The position numbers and the translations under genes were made by a program. From Stenopsyche tienmushanensis (lineage: Eukaryota > Arthropoda > Insecta > Trichoptera > Stenopsychidae), in contig WACJ01000112.1 in the NCBI GenBank assembly GCA_008973525.1, positions 682,001-746,000 of the forward strand: a DNA stretch of 64,000 nucleotides, in the 5' to 3' direction. Positions within the stretch are counted from its first letter, which is position 1; the number at the start of each line of letters is the position of its first letter. Shown here piece after piece: positions 13,801 to 28,800 of this stretch. A model generated the notes under the pieces. It was not told the DNA's origin. It was given only the letters and a program-made list of their open reading frames with translations, and did no database searches.

Positions 13801-16800
13801 ATTAATTCAAAGTTTTTGCACGTCAAGTATATTTTGAGAAACTTCAAACGAAGGTCGTTATGTGGTCAGAGCTCATACTCAACCACTAAACTTTCAATAC
13901 CGACATATAGTGTTTGGCACGTTCTGCAAAACTTTAGCAAATACAGCTCCGAATCGATACTCCTCCATTTTTATATCGTTGAATTTTATCCACGATATTT
14001 GCCATTCTTTCTTGTGATATTATCAATAATAAAAAATAAAATATCGGTGTTCTTTGGCACCAAGTGCTCATTTGGCTCCATCGAAACCAACGAATGCCAA
14101 TATCCGCGGCACGTAATGTTTTTGAAGGCCTTATCTTTTTATTGATATTCATACAATATATTTGTTAAGCAAAAACAAACAATTTCATATAAAAAATATA
14201 ATATCAAAATATATCCGTTATCTTCCACAGTATCGAAAAATATTCACACCTTGATAGATTTATATTAATATACAAATTTTTAGCCTTTATAATGTGGTCA
14301 TCAGCCACTTTTTCATGTATATCTATAGGATGTTCTATTGATGTATCATCAAAATACAAATTAACATATTTGTTACATTAAGATATCGTAATTGTTCAAC
14401 ACAAAAAAAAATGTTATTATAGCAGCCCCAATAATAAATCAAGACATCTTAAAATATATTTCTAGAATTTAATAAAATAATGCTGAAATTTAACAATTTG
14501 AAATGCTCTTTCATTTTATACAACAAAGATTTGCTTTCAGCTAGAAAATGTGGTCGACATTTTTCAACTTCATTCATGTTGGAGATATACTACCCCTAAA
14601 AAAAGCAAACTTCTAGGTTTATACCACCAAAAAAATATTTAACATATTCATCTTGATGATACATAAATCCACAATTCTGAAATCTTTTATACAATTATAT
14701 TTATGTGTCCTTCAGAAATTTTAAAAAATGCTACCAAACGAAATATGGTGTTCATAATTAGGCATTTTGCATTGCAAATGTTGAATGAAAGTCCCGACTT
14801 CATGTTAAATTAATTTACATATAAGGACGTTGGACTTATGTCTATCTGGCTTGTGGTTGTATGATTAAGAAGTAAACCATAGTTTTATTGCTTTTTTGAA
14901 AAATTTTAATCACAGTTCGAATTTTTGAACGACCTGAATATATTAATTGAGCTTCTTCTCAATTCTTAAATAATTCTTCAAGATCCTCTTTCTTGATGTA
15001 TGCTTTTGAAGACAGAATTAACATGTATTGGGTATTATTATGGGTGAATTTACAATTTATTTCTGGAAAAATTTTAGAGCTATTATGTAGGGAACAAATA
15101 AAACATAAATATATAGTTAATTGAAGGTTTAATAATGGTTGGAACTTGGGTTGATTACAATATTATCTGAAGTCTTGATTTAACAGGACAATTGCCAGGA
15201 TGAACAAGGAGAAAAGATTACGGTGATATCACATGAATATGTCAAAAACAAACAATTTCTGTATACGAATGGAAAATGTGACATATATCAACACACAAAA
15301 CAAACAAACTTTATTTCACGTAAGACGTGTATTGAACCGAAAAAAAAACGATATTCTCTAATTGGTTCAGTTTCGACTTTTGTTCCGATAAATATAACGG
15401 TTTTACCGGTTTAAAGCTTTCGGTTCAATTCCAGTTCAAAGCCCTACAATAAAAAATGTATCTTAACACATATTTATCACAAAAATGGCTTACTTTATGG
15501 AAATATTTTTTAAATATAGTAGTTTCCTTTTGCCTACTATGCGTAGGGTTAATTCAATTACTTTAATTTCTTACAGTTATTCTCCTTGATTTAAAACTTT
15601 AAAAGATTATCTAGAGCGATTTTTTATATACATAATACTCTTAGAATACAAATTGGGGAGATTTTTTAAGTATAACTCTCACTTCCCTAATTATACATCA
15701 AATAATTGAAAGCAAACTTTTAATCCTCTTAATATTTCTGGTCGAATTGAATTTTAATATTCACAAAACGCGATGAAGTAAGGTTTCTCCAAAATTCTTT
15801 CAGAATTTAAAATTACAAGGCTTCGCAGAGACAATTTTATTCAAACAAAAAGTGAGGAAGCCTTCAAATAATTAAGTTGCCTTTATAAACGCTACGCGGC
15901 CATCATCCCTAAGTACGTGTGAGTCTAGAGAGATCTAGGCTGTTTTACATTTTTTTATGTACTCCAATTAAGGCTTTCATATCTCCGAAAATATTTTCGT
16001 AAGTTGGGATACTTTTATTCTATATCTGGAGCCTCTCGTCGTGTCCCTGTCGTATCGTATCAATAGCAGTTTCGTATCGTTGCGTAAAGTGACAGATCCA
16101 AAAAGCCTTTTTTTTTTAGAGATTAAAATTATTTCTCGACGATAACTGAAACATCACTTTGTCGCTGAAACGACTGTATTTTACGCTCGGTCGTTTTACT
16201 CAAATAAAGATGAATGGAAATATGATTGTCAGATAGTATTTTGGCAATTCAAGCATATCAAGAAGAATGTCATTTTAGCAAGTGACGGAACCGACTTGAT
16301 TGATCTGATACATAGACAAATGTTCAAAAATACATATCATATGACATTTTCAATACTCTCAAAATTCATAATAAATCTATATGTTTGATAATATATTCAG
16401 TAATTGCGATAAATCTGATGCTAGGTTTGTTCCTAGCCGAATTGGATGGATAATTCTAAGCCTGCTGTTATTCGCAAACAGGATGCCAGCATTAGCATCA
16501 TCTGTAATGGGTTTCGGACCCTTTTGAATTGGACGTTTTGTCATGATCTCGTCCATATTGAAATTACATGAAATCAATCTGATGGATTAACCTAGATGTG
16601 TCAACTATTTAATTTGAATATTCAAGCGAAAATATTGTCATATGAACTCAAAAAAAACTCTAATGTGCTCAGCGTTTAGCGGCGTAAGCAATACATCCTC
16701 ATGTAAGTGGCATAACTTATATTGTATATGGAAAAGGTCTATGGATAATTTACAGACATTACACTTTAGTTTAAAATATTAGGTTATCTTTTAATCCTTT

Positions 16801-19800
16801 TTGTCCATAATTGTCAATATAAAATAATATTATTTGTTTATGAACATCATGACAAAACAACAACAAAAAAAATTACAAATTTCATGAGTGAAAAAATAAG
16901 ATTATATAAGGTTGTCCCGTAAGTGTCTTTCGCAAATGAACACAGATCTAATCATAGCCATGGTTGAAGAAAACCCGCGATATAGTGTTCGCGTAATAGC
17001 TAACAAATTAGAAATTCCATAAACATCCGTCCATAATCATCTGACAAAATTGGGCTACATCAATCGTTCAGATGTGTGGCTTCCTCATGAACTGACTGAC
17101 TCAAATAAACTTCAGCGTATTTCATCTCCGACGACATAATAGCCAACCTTTTTTGAAGAGACTTGTCACTGGAGATAAAAGTTGGATACTCTATGAGAAT
17201 ATCCAACGTAAACGGTCTTGGACCAAGGGTGCAGAAGCTTTAACTGTAGCTTAACCTGGCCTACATCCAAAAAAAAGTTTTGCTATGCATTTGGTGAGAC
17301 TGGAAGGAGGTAGTTTATTATAAGCTACTTCAGCAAGGTGAAATGGTCAATTTGACAATCTAAAGGATGCAATTGCCAGAAAATGGCCAGAATTAGTGTG
17401 ATTTTTTGCGCCATTTTGTGATTTTTTTCTGTTAGTGCTAATATCTATACTTATAATAATTTGAGATATATGAATCCTTGGAAAATCCTCATTGTCGAAA
17501 TTCCTTAAATAGATTAAACAGCCAAACTCTTATAAAATCTTAATCGAATACCATAAAACGTAAAACAGCGTAACTGATATCATTTTAACTCTGAGACCAT
17601 TGCCAATTTATGGTTAATATTTAGAAAAAAGCTATTATTAATTAACTGAAGAGCAAGCAGACATAATCAACTTTGTATATCATGCATATTTTTAATGATA
17701 GGTGCTTAAATTTCACCTCCACTATATTGTAAAGACTACACATCGTTTCATGACAATCAATTATCGTTTGTGTGCTCACATCCTACTGTCAACACAGATT
17801 ACAGACAATGTAAACTAACGAACTATAGGTTGCTCAAGCTTAGTATGATATATGGTGGTAAATCAAGAACTGCAAAGAATTAGGATTATTTTGGATCATA
17901 TTCATATAATGAGTGTTATCTTAGCATCTGAATTATATTGAATACCAATCTCTCATTGCCATAAATAAGTATAAAGTGTTAAATTTTGCATTGTGGAACA
18001 AAATCTGGCAAAATGGAAGTATTCATAGTTCGAATTGATTTTTTCAATTCAGGTTTAGTCGTATTCCCTTGATGAAAAATCTAAATACTGAGGAATTTAT
18101 AAAGTCATGTAGGGCCGCATATGAGTGATTGGATTTGTAACAATATTTAAAATATAATTTAAAAATAATGTTAAATTCACTATTAACTCTGGCTTCTACT
18201 CACAAAGCCAATTGAAGCCCATTACATGAATAATCCCTAGAAAGAGGAAAATGATTTTCTATGGAAATCGCCTATATTTGATAATGAATAATGCCATAAT
18301 GCCAATTTGAGAAGAATAATGTAATAGGATGATCTTATTTCATTTTGTGATTTTTGAGTGTTCGATTATTTTAAAATAGCTCATAGCTCGAATTGAATCC
18401 AGTCTATATACAGTTTCATTTATCAAGCTTATCTATGGAAACATGGACGATAAATTTAAAACAGAAGACATAGCTATGAATTAATTGAAAATTGTATTCA
18501 AAGAATTATCCGAAATATACATCCATATTATTTGACATATGAAATTTATCGACTGCTTTTGGACGCAAGAAGACATATTTTTATACTCAAAACTAACCAA
18601 TCAGTTACTTAATTTTTTATTCAAGTGATCTTTCCATAATAATTTTTTTCATATCTTGGCTCAATGAACTGCATATAAGGGTTAATAGATCAATCAGTTT
18701 TCAAAGCCAATTGATGCATCCAAAACATATATACAGCCTATATCGGGGTCATCAATTTCTTTAGCATCTATAAAAAGTACAATCGATAAGCGGCGTACAT
18801 CGAGCCCGGCGTCTGCGGGTTAACGGTATTACGCATCCTTTATCGTTCATACGACGTTGTTTTTTTACAATACTTTATGGATGTCTAAAAAGCTCAATGT
18901 TGATCCTAAAAAAGCTAAACTGTAAACACAGACAGGGTGGCTTGTTTTTTTTCTGTGTACATAGGTATTCGTTCCTCGCGAGCGCTTTTTTCTATTGGAG
19001 ATATCCCGAATCTGCAAAATAAATATGCCGGGACTCATTTTTACTTTCGCGTAAAGTCTCTGGATTTTCTTTGGGTGTAAAATAAATCCGTACTTATATA
19101 GGTGCCTTCGGGAGCAACATTAAACAGGCCGTGGCCCGTATGCGTGACCGGGAATAAATCATCACTCCCGATCGCTGGCTATTGAGAAAATTTCGCGTGG
19201 ATTCTTCAAAGGTTTCTTGCTTCGGGGAAGTGATCCTTAATTAATTGAAGTATTTCTTTACATTTATTATAAAATCAACAGGTTTTTGTATCTTACCTCT
19301 TTGAGAGGGATCGGTGCGAAATTCTCAAGTATGAATTTATTCCAAATTTTTCCTGCTTGTATAAATTAAGTCTTTGACCATCGAAGCGTACTTGGATCCG
19401 TTTATTTTTTCGTTTGCTTTTCGGGGGCTTATTTTTGCAAAATAAACTTTTTGACGCCATTAATAGCTGTGTTTTTCGATTGTAAAATGGCACGGAAATG
19501 GATGAAAAAATGTACAATATGATCCGTAAATTAAAGACGTTTAAATTCAATTTTTATAGAACAACACAAGATTATTTAAGATTTGATTCATATTAGGGAA
19601 CATGCTTTATATGAACTACTTTAAAAAGTCGATTCCAATCCAAAAATATCGCGAATAAAATTACTTCATTGTTCTAAGTGAAGCTCATAAAATTTTCTGT
19701 TCTTAAAATTAGATCACCAGAATTCTTGTCTCCTCCAGAACTTTTGTTGACTTCATAAATTTCCAATATTTCCAAATAATTAAACGAAATTTAATTTTGC

Positions 19801-22800
19801 CTATATAAATTATAGTAGAAAACATTTAACTGTGTTTTATATGTACTAAAATTTAATGAGACTATAAAAAATGCTTAAATTCTATAAAAGGATAATATTT
19901 TACTTTTATTTTACATGATCGTACTTTGATCAAATTTAAAGGCTTACAAATAAAACATTGGCGTTTAACCCTTTGCACTCGAGATCCTTTTACGCGCGGA
20001 GAACATACAACTCGAGACACAAATTAAAGTATTAAACTCTTATACTTTAACGCTTGTCGGGGCATATATTACAATAATATATGGTTTAATGTCTTTTCCG
20101 CCTTGGTTTCTTTGAGAAGACACTTTGTAATCCTAACTCCTATTAGAATATCATGCAGCTTTCCATTCAAGCAGATATCTTTGAAATTGGCGGTTAAAGT
20201 CGAACATGCAATCCGGTTCGTGATTACGAGCTAATTTCAGATAAGAAAATCTTATAGCTATTTAAAGAGGTGTCATGTTAAGATTATACAGAGAGCCGCT
20301 TCAAAGGAACTAAACGTAAACAGCTATTTCCACGCATCGAGTTTCCGCCTCAAGCCGAGTGATGACCGAGACTCACTTCTCGAATTGCACCAATAAATCA
20401 TATGGTGAGTGAGAGTCACCGCTCGAGTGCAGTGTTAATATCAATCGTATAATAAAGGGAGTGCATAAATTAAATTTACGATAAAGATTATTATCCTTAG
20501 AATTTATTATATGAGGTCATATGACCTTAATTTTTATATTTTCCAGTGTTTTTAAATGTATTCTTTTAAAAAATTAGTAATTTAGAAAACCCCATATAAT
20601 CTTATGGAAATAAAATTTTCATATCAACATTGATGGATATGGATTTATAATATATGTAACTAAATTTGGTGGCTTGCGTAGTAATTAATAGTTCTAGATA
20701 TTGTTCGAAAACTATTTAATGGGTTTTTGATGGTGATAAGTAGGGAATCCAACCCCGAACCAAAATTTCAATCCCGAATTTTTCGGGTTTACGTTTACTA
20801 ATCCCGGGATTCATGAGCACCTAAAACTGTCCGGGATCCCGGGATTCTCTAGTGATAAGCCTGAAGCGTAACTATACCTGTGTGCTAAAATATCTTTTGA
20901 TAACAAAAAATATGCATTTTGAATAACTTGTTTTAAGAAGTATATGCATGAGGATAATAATAAAATTAAAAAACCAGGTAATCATTTCAACTGAAATTGT
21001 AAAAACTCATTAATTCTTAATGGTTATTACATTAGTGTCCATGTTCCCTGGGGTATTATCAGGGAAATAATCTTGTGTCACTGAAATATGACAAATTATT
21101 TGAAATTCAGGTGGGAATGGATTAGATGTAACGATAAGATTAACCCTGATGTTTATCGTTATCACGCAAACCAATCAATCAATCATTAACTTTATTTATT
21201 TAACATTTTTTGTATTTACAAATACAGAAACTTTGTATATAGGGGGATGTTTTCTACTAAATTGTTTAGAAGTAGATTTATGATACTTTAATCAAATAAT
21301 TCAAAAAATCTTTGTGAAGTTTGATACAAATATTCACACAGGAAAATTTAAGCAATACTAAGACTTATTAAGGTCAACCAAAATATCGTCACTATGTGGA
21401 ATCTGCATATATCACCTACATAAATTTACAATGCAGAACCTGATCTTCACTGCAGGTAACGGTTTAACTGCATCTAACTGAACATGGCTCTAGTCTTTGT
21501 CGGTGTTACATCGTTGAATCCTAAATTCGGATAGTCAAAGAGATCCTTGAACCGAAGCGGTCGTAGGACACGGTGCGCTCATGCTGACAGTTGCAGTCTA
21601 TTACATTATAACGATGGAGCCCTGCCCATCTTAGGGTTTTGGAAATTAATTGATAATTGTCCTAAGTAAGCCACGGACAAATCAAATTCCGCCCTTATGT
21701 TAATCATCAACCTCACATTCTATTTTGGCTTAATAGTTTGTAAAATGGGACTCCTTTATATGCTTATAAAACAAAGAGGGTTTCTTTTATTTCGGATCCG
21801 AAAGGATTTCCTTTATCAAAGGATCCGTATTATGCGAAGACCGTACTTTTGGGTCTCAATCACTACTTATTGTATTCCCTCCATTTCGTTTCATTCTAAA
21901 CTTAATGCTTTGTTACAGCGTATATAACTTCGGAAAGACACAAAAAAAGGATAAACTGGTCCTGCGATGATCAATAAAACCTGTTTTTCACGCAGAGTCT
22001 CGGCTTCTGATATATAAAGAACTTATTTTGGTGAAAAATATAAACGGAATCCAATTCCCATGGTGACTTGTTTGTTATAAATTGTTTAAAAATAAACATT
22101 TTGAGATTGGATGGGACGCAACACTTGGCAATGATGAGCAAAAAATACATTTTGCAATGTAAAGCTTTCAAGATATTATAGCTCAAGCAATATCTAGAGA
22201 ACAACTTATTAAGATCCTTTGAAAATTATACGTAAATACCCCAGAGGGTACTTTTTTAGACCTTAGTCTTTCATGATTAAATTTAGTTGTTATATTTTAT
22301 GATGAAATAATACAGTTTGAGAATCGTAGTCTATTTATGTCCTTTCAAATTTTCTGTAAATTCTCAGATTGCAGATATTTTGCCAATACATTTTTTCCTA
22401 ATTTTTTTGTATACCTTACTTTGAGATTTAAAAATCTTCATTAGAAGTTATACTTTTATAGAAAAATATTTAACAAGTAAAAAAAAATACATTTTAGCCA
22501 ATTATATATAATTTTACGAAATAAAATATCGTGTCAATTGAAGGTAGAGTGTCTTTTTTATGACATGCCATTTTTTTCACTAAGACCGAATCCACTCTGA
22601 CGTTTAAAATAGAGCATAAAAAGAACTTTGAATTAGGCTATACCGATTCACTGTCTTAGATTCAATTTTTGCCTCCATTCACCCTAAAATTTCATATGAA
22701 ATGATTATAAATCCTAGATTTTTTCTATTTAAAATGACAGATATTAATTAGAATCGTCTTCAAGTTTGTAAGTAGGGACTATTAAATAACGAAACAGATG

Positions 22801-25800
22801 ATGTAATTTAATTTTAACGAAGACTTTAAATATGCTCAACTCCTACGTCTATATAGCACTGGTTTCTTTTATTTTTTCTTAATATTTAAAAAAAATCTAT
22901 TTCGCCAACCCTGACACTTAGGACATAGGGCTTACGTGTGAAACGTAGCAAAATACCCCCTAACCTATCCTAGCCCCCTAAAAAAAGTTGTCAGTCTATG
23001 TACCAAACATCCTGTATAATATAATCTCAAAGTAAAGATACGCGTAGTTTTAACAGAATAAAAAATATCTATTTTAGCATTGTATTTTAGCAAATTGAAC
23101 CATGAGATTACGATCTAGCCTCAAGCCAAAGTAATTTCCAGCAACACGACGCGTCTACTTTTGTTCGAAGTCCTTATTCGCGTTATTTTTTCAGCATTTG
23201 CGAATTATTATTTCAGAGATTGCGTATTAGGTCGCGAACAGGAAGGGACTTTGATTGTACAAAGCGATTTATTTTAATCCCTATGAACAATCCCCGATAA
23301 TAAGTTTGTGCAGCATTATCCAATTATAAGGAGGGCTTGATTATCTTGTAGTCGCATGTGCCTGATTAAGGCTCTACCCTGCATATCAATGACTTAATCA
23401 CAGTATAATGACATTACGGAATTATCATAAACTTCCTGCATATTATCTACACAGCTCGGCAAACTTCCCAACTATCGTAAACAGCAATACCGGCTTAATT
23501 TATTTGAAATTAGGGCGCCGGGATAAGTTTGGATTCGTCGCCTACCCGCAACAATCCCTCATAGCTCTTCCCGGAGGTTACTTATTATAATACCTTACTT
23601 TGAATAATTTGATTGATAATTGGTTAAGTTTAAATTAATTGCGAGAGCAACCGTCGTATAATGTGTAAGTCACTTAGTTCGTTTCGCCCTATTTACTTGG
23701 CATTTATATTCGGATAATGCCGGAGGGCGATGCAATGCCCGAGGAACAACTCCACCCAAAATGTGTCACAAATACTAATTTTTAGAACAATTTACAAGAA
23801 TTTATCTTTATAAAAATCATTTACATAGTATATTTTATATATTTCGTGGTAAAAATACGAATAAAATACATTTTATAAATACTTACTTACTTCCAACCTC
23901 TTTCTTTAAACATTCTACTTATAATATCCCTTTGGAATCATTCAAATATATAATGTCTTTTTTATATACTTTTTAAAAAAAGAACATTGAAAGGTTGATC
24001 TCTTGTTGAAAATATTGTAATTTAAACAAGTAAAGTATTAGAAAAATAAAATTGAACAAGCGTTCCCCTCAGATACACAAACAATAGCAAGCGTTTTGCT
24101 TATCTTTTTGTTTAATGTAATTATTAATATTAAATATTATATTTAAACTGTAGTTTTTTAAATTGTGAAACCTTGATTTTCTTCTTAAACGAAATACTGT
24201 CTCTTTCGTATAGGATGGAGAAATAATTTCAGCCTATCCATCTCCTAAAATTTCCACCACTAAATTTTAAATAGTACGCAAGTCTTACATCCTTTTATAG
24301 TGTAACACGTTTAGAATATAGGATTTCAAGCGCGAAAGAACAAACTTATGAATTATTAAAGACACATCTTGTTCGCAACTCTTTCATCCAGGAATTTAAA
24401 TATAAATTATTACTATCACTTTTATATTCGAAACTACGCCATGAAATATCACAGCTTAAATTTGAAGCTTAATTTTACACAGACATGGCTATTTGAATAA
24501 TTTTAAATGGCCTTCTGACTAACATTAAAATATGCCAAAATGTCTGGTGTTTACTGACCCCATTTTTGTTCTGCGAGAGCAAGGATTGTTTACATATTAT
24601 CTTAATATATGTATAAAATAAAAGTTAGCGAGGTTAAAATATTTATGTGAAAATATTAAATGCTTGGACACCAAAATAATAGAATTATTGTTATAAAATA
24701 AAATATTAAATGGTTTGGTTGGATGTTAATAAATACATCCTTGTAATTAATTTCGAATCCCAAATATGCATAACAATATATTCGCTTTGGAGGCATTAAA
24801 TTGTTGAAAGGGCAGATTTTGATGAGACTTTTGAATGTGTGATATTCAATGAAATATTTATGACGCTATGGGGTGATATCTGTATAACGCAAAAGCCCCT
24901 AGGTTCGGTGTTTGCTGAAAAGCTCTTGCTGGGAAAGCCTTCGTGAATATGTATGAAAAAAGCTTTCAGGTGAGTTCCGCCATATTTAAATGCCGATTGA
25001 AGAATATTGCGCGTATTCGGGTTGAAATTCAGGAACCGGTTTAAATGGCCCCTTTCACCGAATTTTATACGTCAGGATGCTTATGGCGCATCCCGGAAAT
25101 ACAACCATTAAGTAATTTCGCCAAGAAATAATACCGATGCTTTTGACTTCCTTGTAACAAAAATCGCGTTTTCGCCGTATTGTGTGATGATATGAAAGAT
25201 TCATCCACGGCTGTTAACACGTGCAATATTTATGCCCTCGATACTAGAAATTGATTAACACTTTGAGATGGGGCGAAAAAGGAAGACTGAGATGAATCCT
25301 GCCGATTCCACATTTCATTCGAACGTTTCCATCGTGCTCATCAAGGATAGAAGTACGAACCACTATAACCACAAACGTTCTTCCACATTAATATGTATAA
25401 GATCCCGCATCAGGATGCGAGCAGAACGGGATACTGCCGTCTCAGCGAATTACACATTACGAATTCACATTAACTTCCATGAGTTCCATATCCACCGAAT
25501 ATGCGCTCCAGCACATGTTTGCTTGTTTTTGATTAAAATAATCACAGCTGTTGAAAAATCTGCAAATCCAGCCCGATGTCGCGCATTGCCAAATGGGCTG
25601 CTTTCTGCACGATGAAAACATTGATTTCGTATTTGCGCCGAGCTAAACTTGCTTCCACTTTTGTTAAAAAATACAACGCGTTCCTTTAACACCATTCTGA
25701 TGAGGGTAGCGATATAATCCAAGCCCAACATAAAGCAATAATCTTAAAAGCAGAAAGCCGTATGAATATTTTGACAGTCGTATATGAGCATAATTTTATA

Positions 25801-28800
25801 AATGAGAATCACATTAAATTGAAAAAAATACATGATTTTATTTATAAAACCTTTATTTACATTTTAATTGAAATAGAGAAATTTTACAGTAAAAAATCAA
25901 AACGTATCTCTAAAATTGTCACTTTTAGGTCAAAGGTAAAAGGTAAGTAATGGATTTCTTTCGGGAAATGGTCAGTTTTAGGATCAAAATCATGGACGTA
26001 AAAAAATGGAAAATAATGGATTTCTTTCGGGAAAGGGTCACTTTTAGGATCAAAATCATTGACGTAAAAAAATGGAAAATAATGGATTTCTTTCGGGAAA
26101 TGATCACTTTTAGGATCAAAATCATGGACGTAAAAAAATGAAAAATAAAGGATTTCTTTCGAGAAATGGTCAGTTTTAGGATCAAAATCATGGACGTAAA
26201 AAAATGGAAAATAATGGATTTCTTTCGGGAAATGGTCAGTTTTAGGATCAAAATCATGGACGTAAAAAAATGGAAAATAATGGATTTCTTTCGGGAAAGG
26301 GTCACTTTTAGGATCAAAATCATTGACGTAAAAAAATGGAAAATAATGGATTTCTTTCGGGAAATGATCACTTTTAGGATCAAAATCATGGACGTAAAAA
26401 AATGAAAAATAATGGATTTCTTTCGGGAAATGATCAGTTTTAGGATCAAAATCATTGACGTAAAAAAATGAAAAATAATGGATTTCTTTCGGGAAATGAT
26501 CAGTTTTAGGATCAAAATCATTGACGTAAAAAAATGGAAAATAATTGATTTCTTTCGAGAAATGGTCAGTTTTAGGATCAAAATCATTGACGTAAAAAAA
26601 TGGAAAATAATGGATTTCTTTCGGGAAATGGTCAGTTTTAGGATCAAAATCATGGACATAAAAAAATGGAAAGTAATGGATTTCTTTCGGGAAATGGTCA
26701 CTTTTAGGATCAAAATCATTGACGTAAAAAAATGGAAAATAATGGATTTCTTTCGGGAAAGGGTCACTTTTAGGATCAAAATCATGGACATAAAAAAATG
26801 GAAAGTAATGGATTTCTTTCGGGAAATGGTCACTTTTAGGATCAAAATCATGGACGTAAAAAAATGGAAAATAATGGATTTCTTTTGGGAAATGGTCAGT
26901 TTTAGGATCAAAATCATGGACGTAAAAAAATGGAAAATAATGGATTTCTTTCGGGAAAGGGTCACTTTTAGGATCAAAATCATTGACGTAAAAAAATGGA
27001 AAATAATGGATTTCTTTCGGGAAATGATCACTTTTAGGATCAAAATCATGGACGTAAAAAAATGAAAAATAATGGATTTCTTTCGGGAAATGATCAGTTT
27101 TAGGATCAAAATCATTGACGTAAAAAAATGGAAAATAATTGATTTCTTTCGGGAAATGATCACTTTTAGGATCAAAATCATGGACGTAAAAAAATGAAAA
27201 ATAATGGATTTCTTTCGGGAAATGGTCAGTTTTAGGATCAAAATCATGGACGTAAAAAAATGAAAAATAATGGATTTCTTTCGAGAAATGGTCAGTTTTA
27301 GGATCAAAATCATGGACGTAAAAAAATGGAAAATAATGGATTTCTTTCGGGAAATGATCACTTTTAGGATCAAAATCATGGACGTAAAAAAATGGAAAAT
27401 AATGGATTTCTTTCGGGAAATGGTCACTTTTTATTTTCCATTTTTTTTACGTCCAAAATCATGGACGTAAAAAAAATGGAAAATAATGGATTCGTTATCG
27501 CGCCGCGTCGGGCACCGGTGACTAAACTTACTACTTTTAAATTTTTAATACTTACTTACAAAATACGGTTCTAATTAAAAGTCATTTATAACTACTTTGA
27601 TATTATAGCCAATGCTCTGAAAATATACATTTGAACCCATGACATTTGAATTACGACTCTAATAGCCAATCCACGATATTGCCTACAGGCTATCTCACTA
27701 CGGTCATTCAGATTGGTTTTCGCAGTATATCGGTTTTTAGCATAAATAGTGAGGAGAAAATGAAATGCATATTTCGTGCTAAAAATATCATTTTTCAAAT
27801 CAGATACGAATAAAATTGAAATACAATATTTGAAATTAGATGCTTCATTTGCCAATTAGTATGATTATGGATGGTCTTTATAAACGTTATATTGTTAATA
27901 TTGATAAACAAAGTGCTATATTATTGGATTGTTAAAGATTTTTTTGATCTTTCTTAGTCCAACTCAGTCGATATTGAAAAATTAGAAGATATTTTTTAGG
28001 CAGAAAACTAACATCTTATGAATCTGCAACATAGGAATACTTTGAATAGCATAATTTAGTAAATTTAAGGGACGTAAAAGTATGATTTAAGGGACGTTTC
28101 TACCATGTTGGTTCAAAATAAACATTATTTTTTCTTTGTGTATCGGAATGAACCAATATTTAAAAATACAATAAATTTTCAAACCGATATTATTGAAATT
28201 CTTTCACAAAATTATAGGCCGACGAGGAGAAGCTGCAGTTTGCAGAGCTGAGGAGAGGAGAGACTTTAAACGCGTTTTTCTCGAAACTACCTTTTCCAAG
28301 CTCGCGGAAGTGTTTCTACACGCTCTAGATGAGCATTCTTTATGAAATATAGCAAGCATTTGTATAATAAACGTTTTAATCGTATAAACTACAATTATCC
28401 AAAAATATTTATTTAATGAACAAAAAACTACAAAAAATGATGGTAAAAACACAAACTTTTCTTCGATCGCTCACTATTTTTTTATTTTCCAATATTTTTT
28501 CTTAATCATAGTCTAAGCTATACAAAATATTATACAGAGTAAAAATATGTTTAAAATTTTTGCTGCAAATTACCTATTCAGGACTTAGGACTTCCATGGT
28601 GAAAAGTGTCATTGCTCGCGCATCGACATATGAGGCTCCCCCCACTCCCACTACCATACTTTGTCAAACTTTAAAAATTATTTTTACGTTCAATAAAAAT
28701 CACCTAGTCAACACATTAAACATCAAGATTCTATATTTAAACTTTTTGCATAAAAAAATGTTAAAAAATCAATCATTTTGAGGCCCAACAAGGTAGAAAC

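Noticed and set aside
25268..25615. 115-codon plus frame in a GC-richer island as a gene
   Set aside because: No domain and no family resemblance, and an overlapping minus frame of similar quality exists; more likely a non-coding island.
25925..27427. 500-codon open frame on the minus strand over the minisatellite as a membrane protein gene
   Set aside because: It exists because the 66-bp period is a multiple of three and the unit lacks stops in that frame; its start is a GTG at the array edge, and the same array is also largely open on plus.
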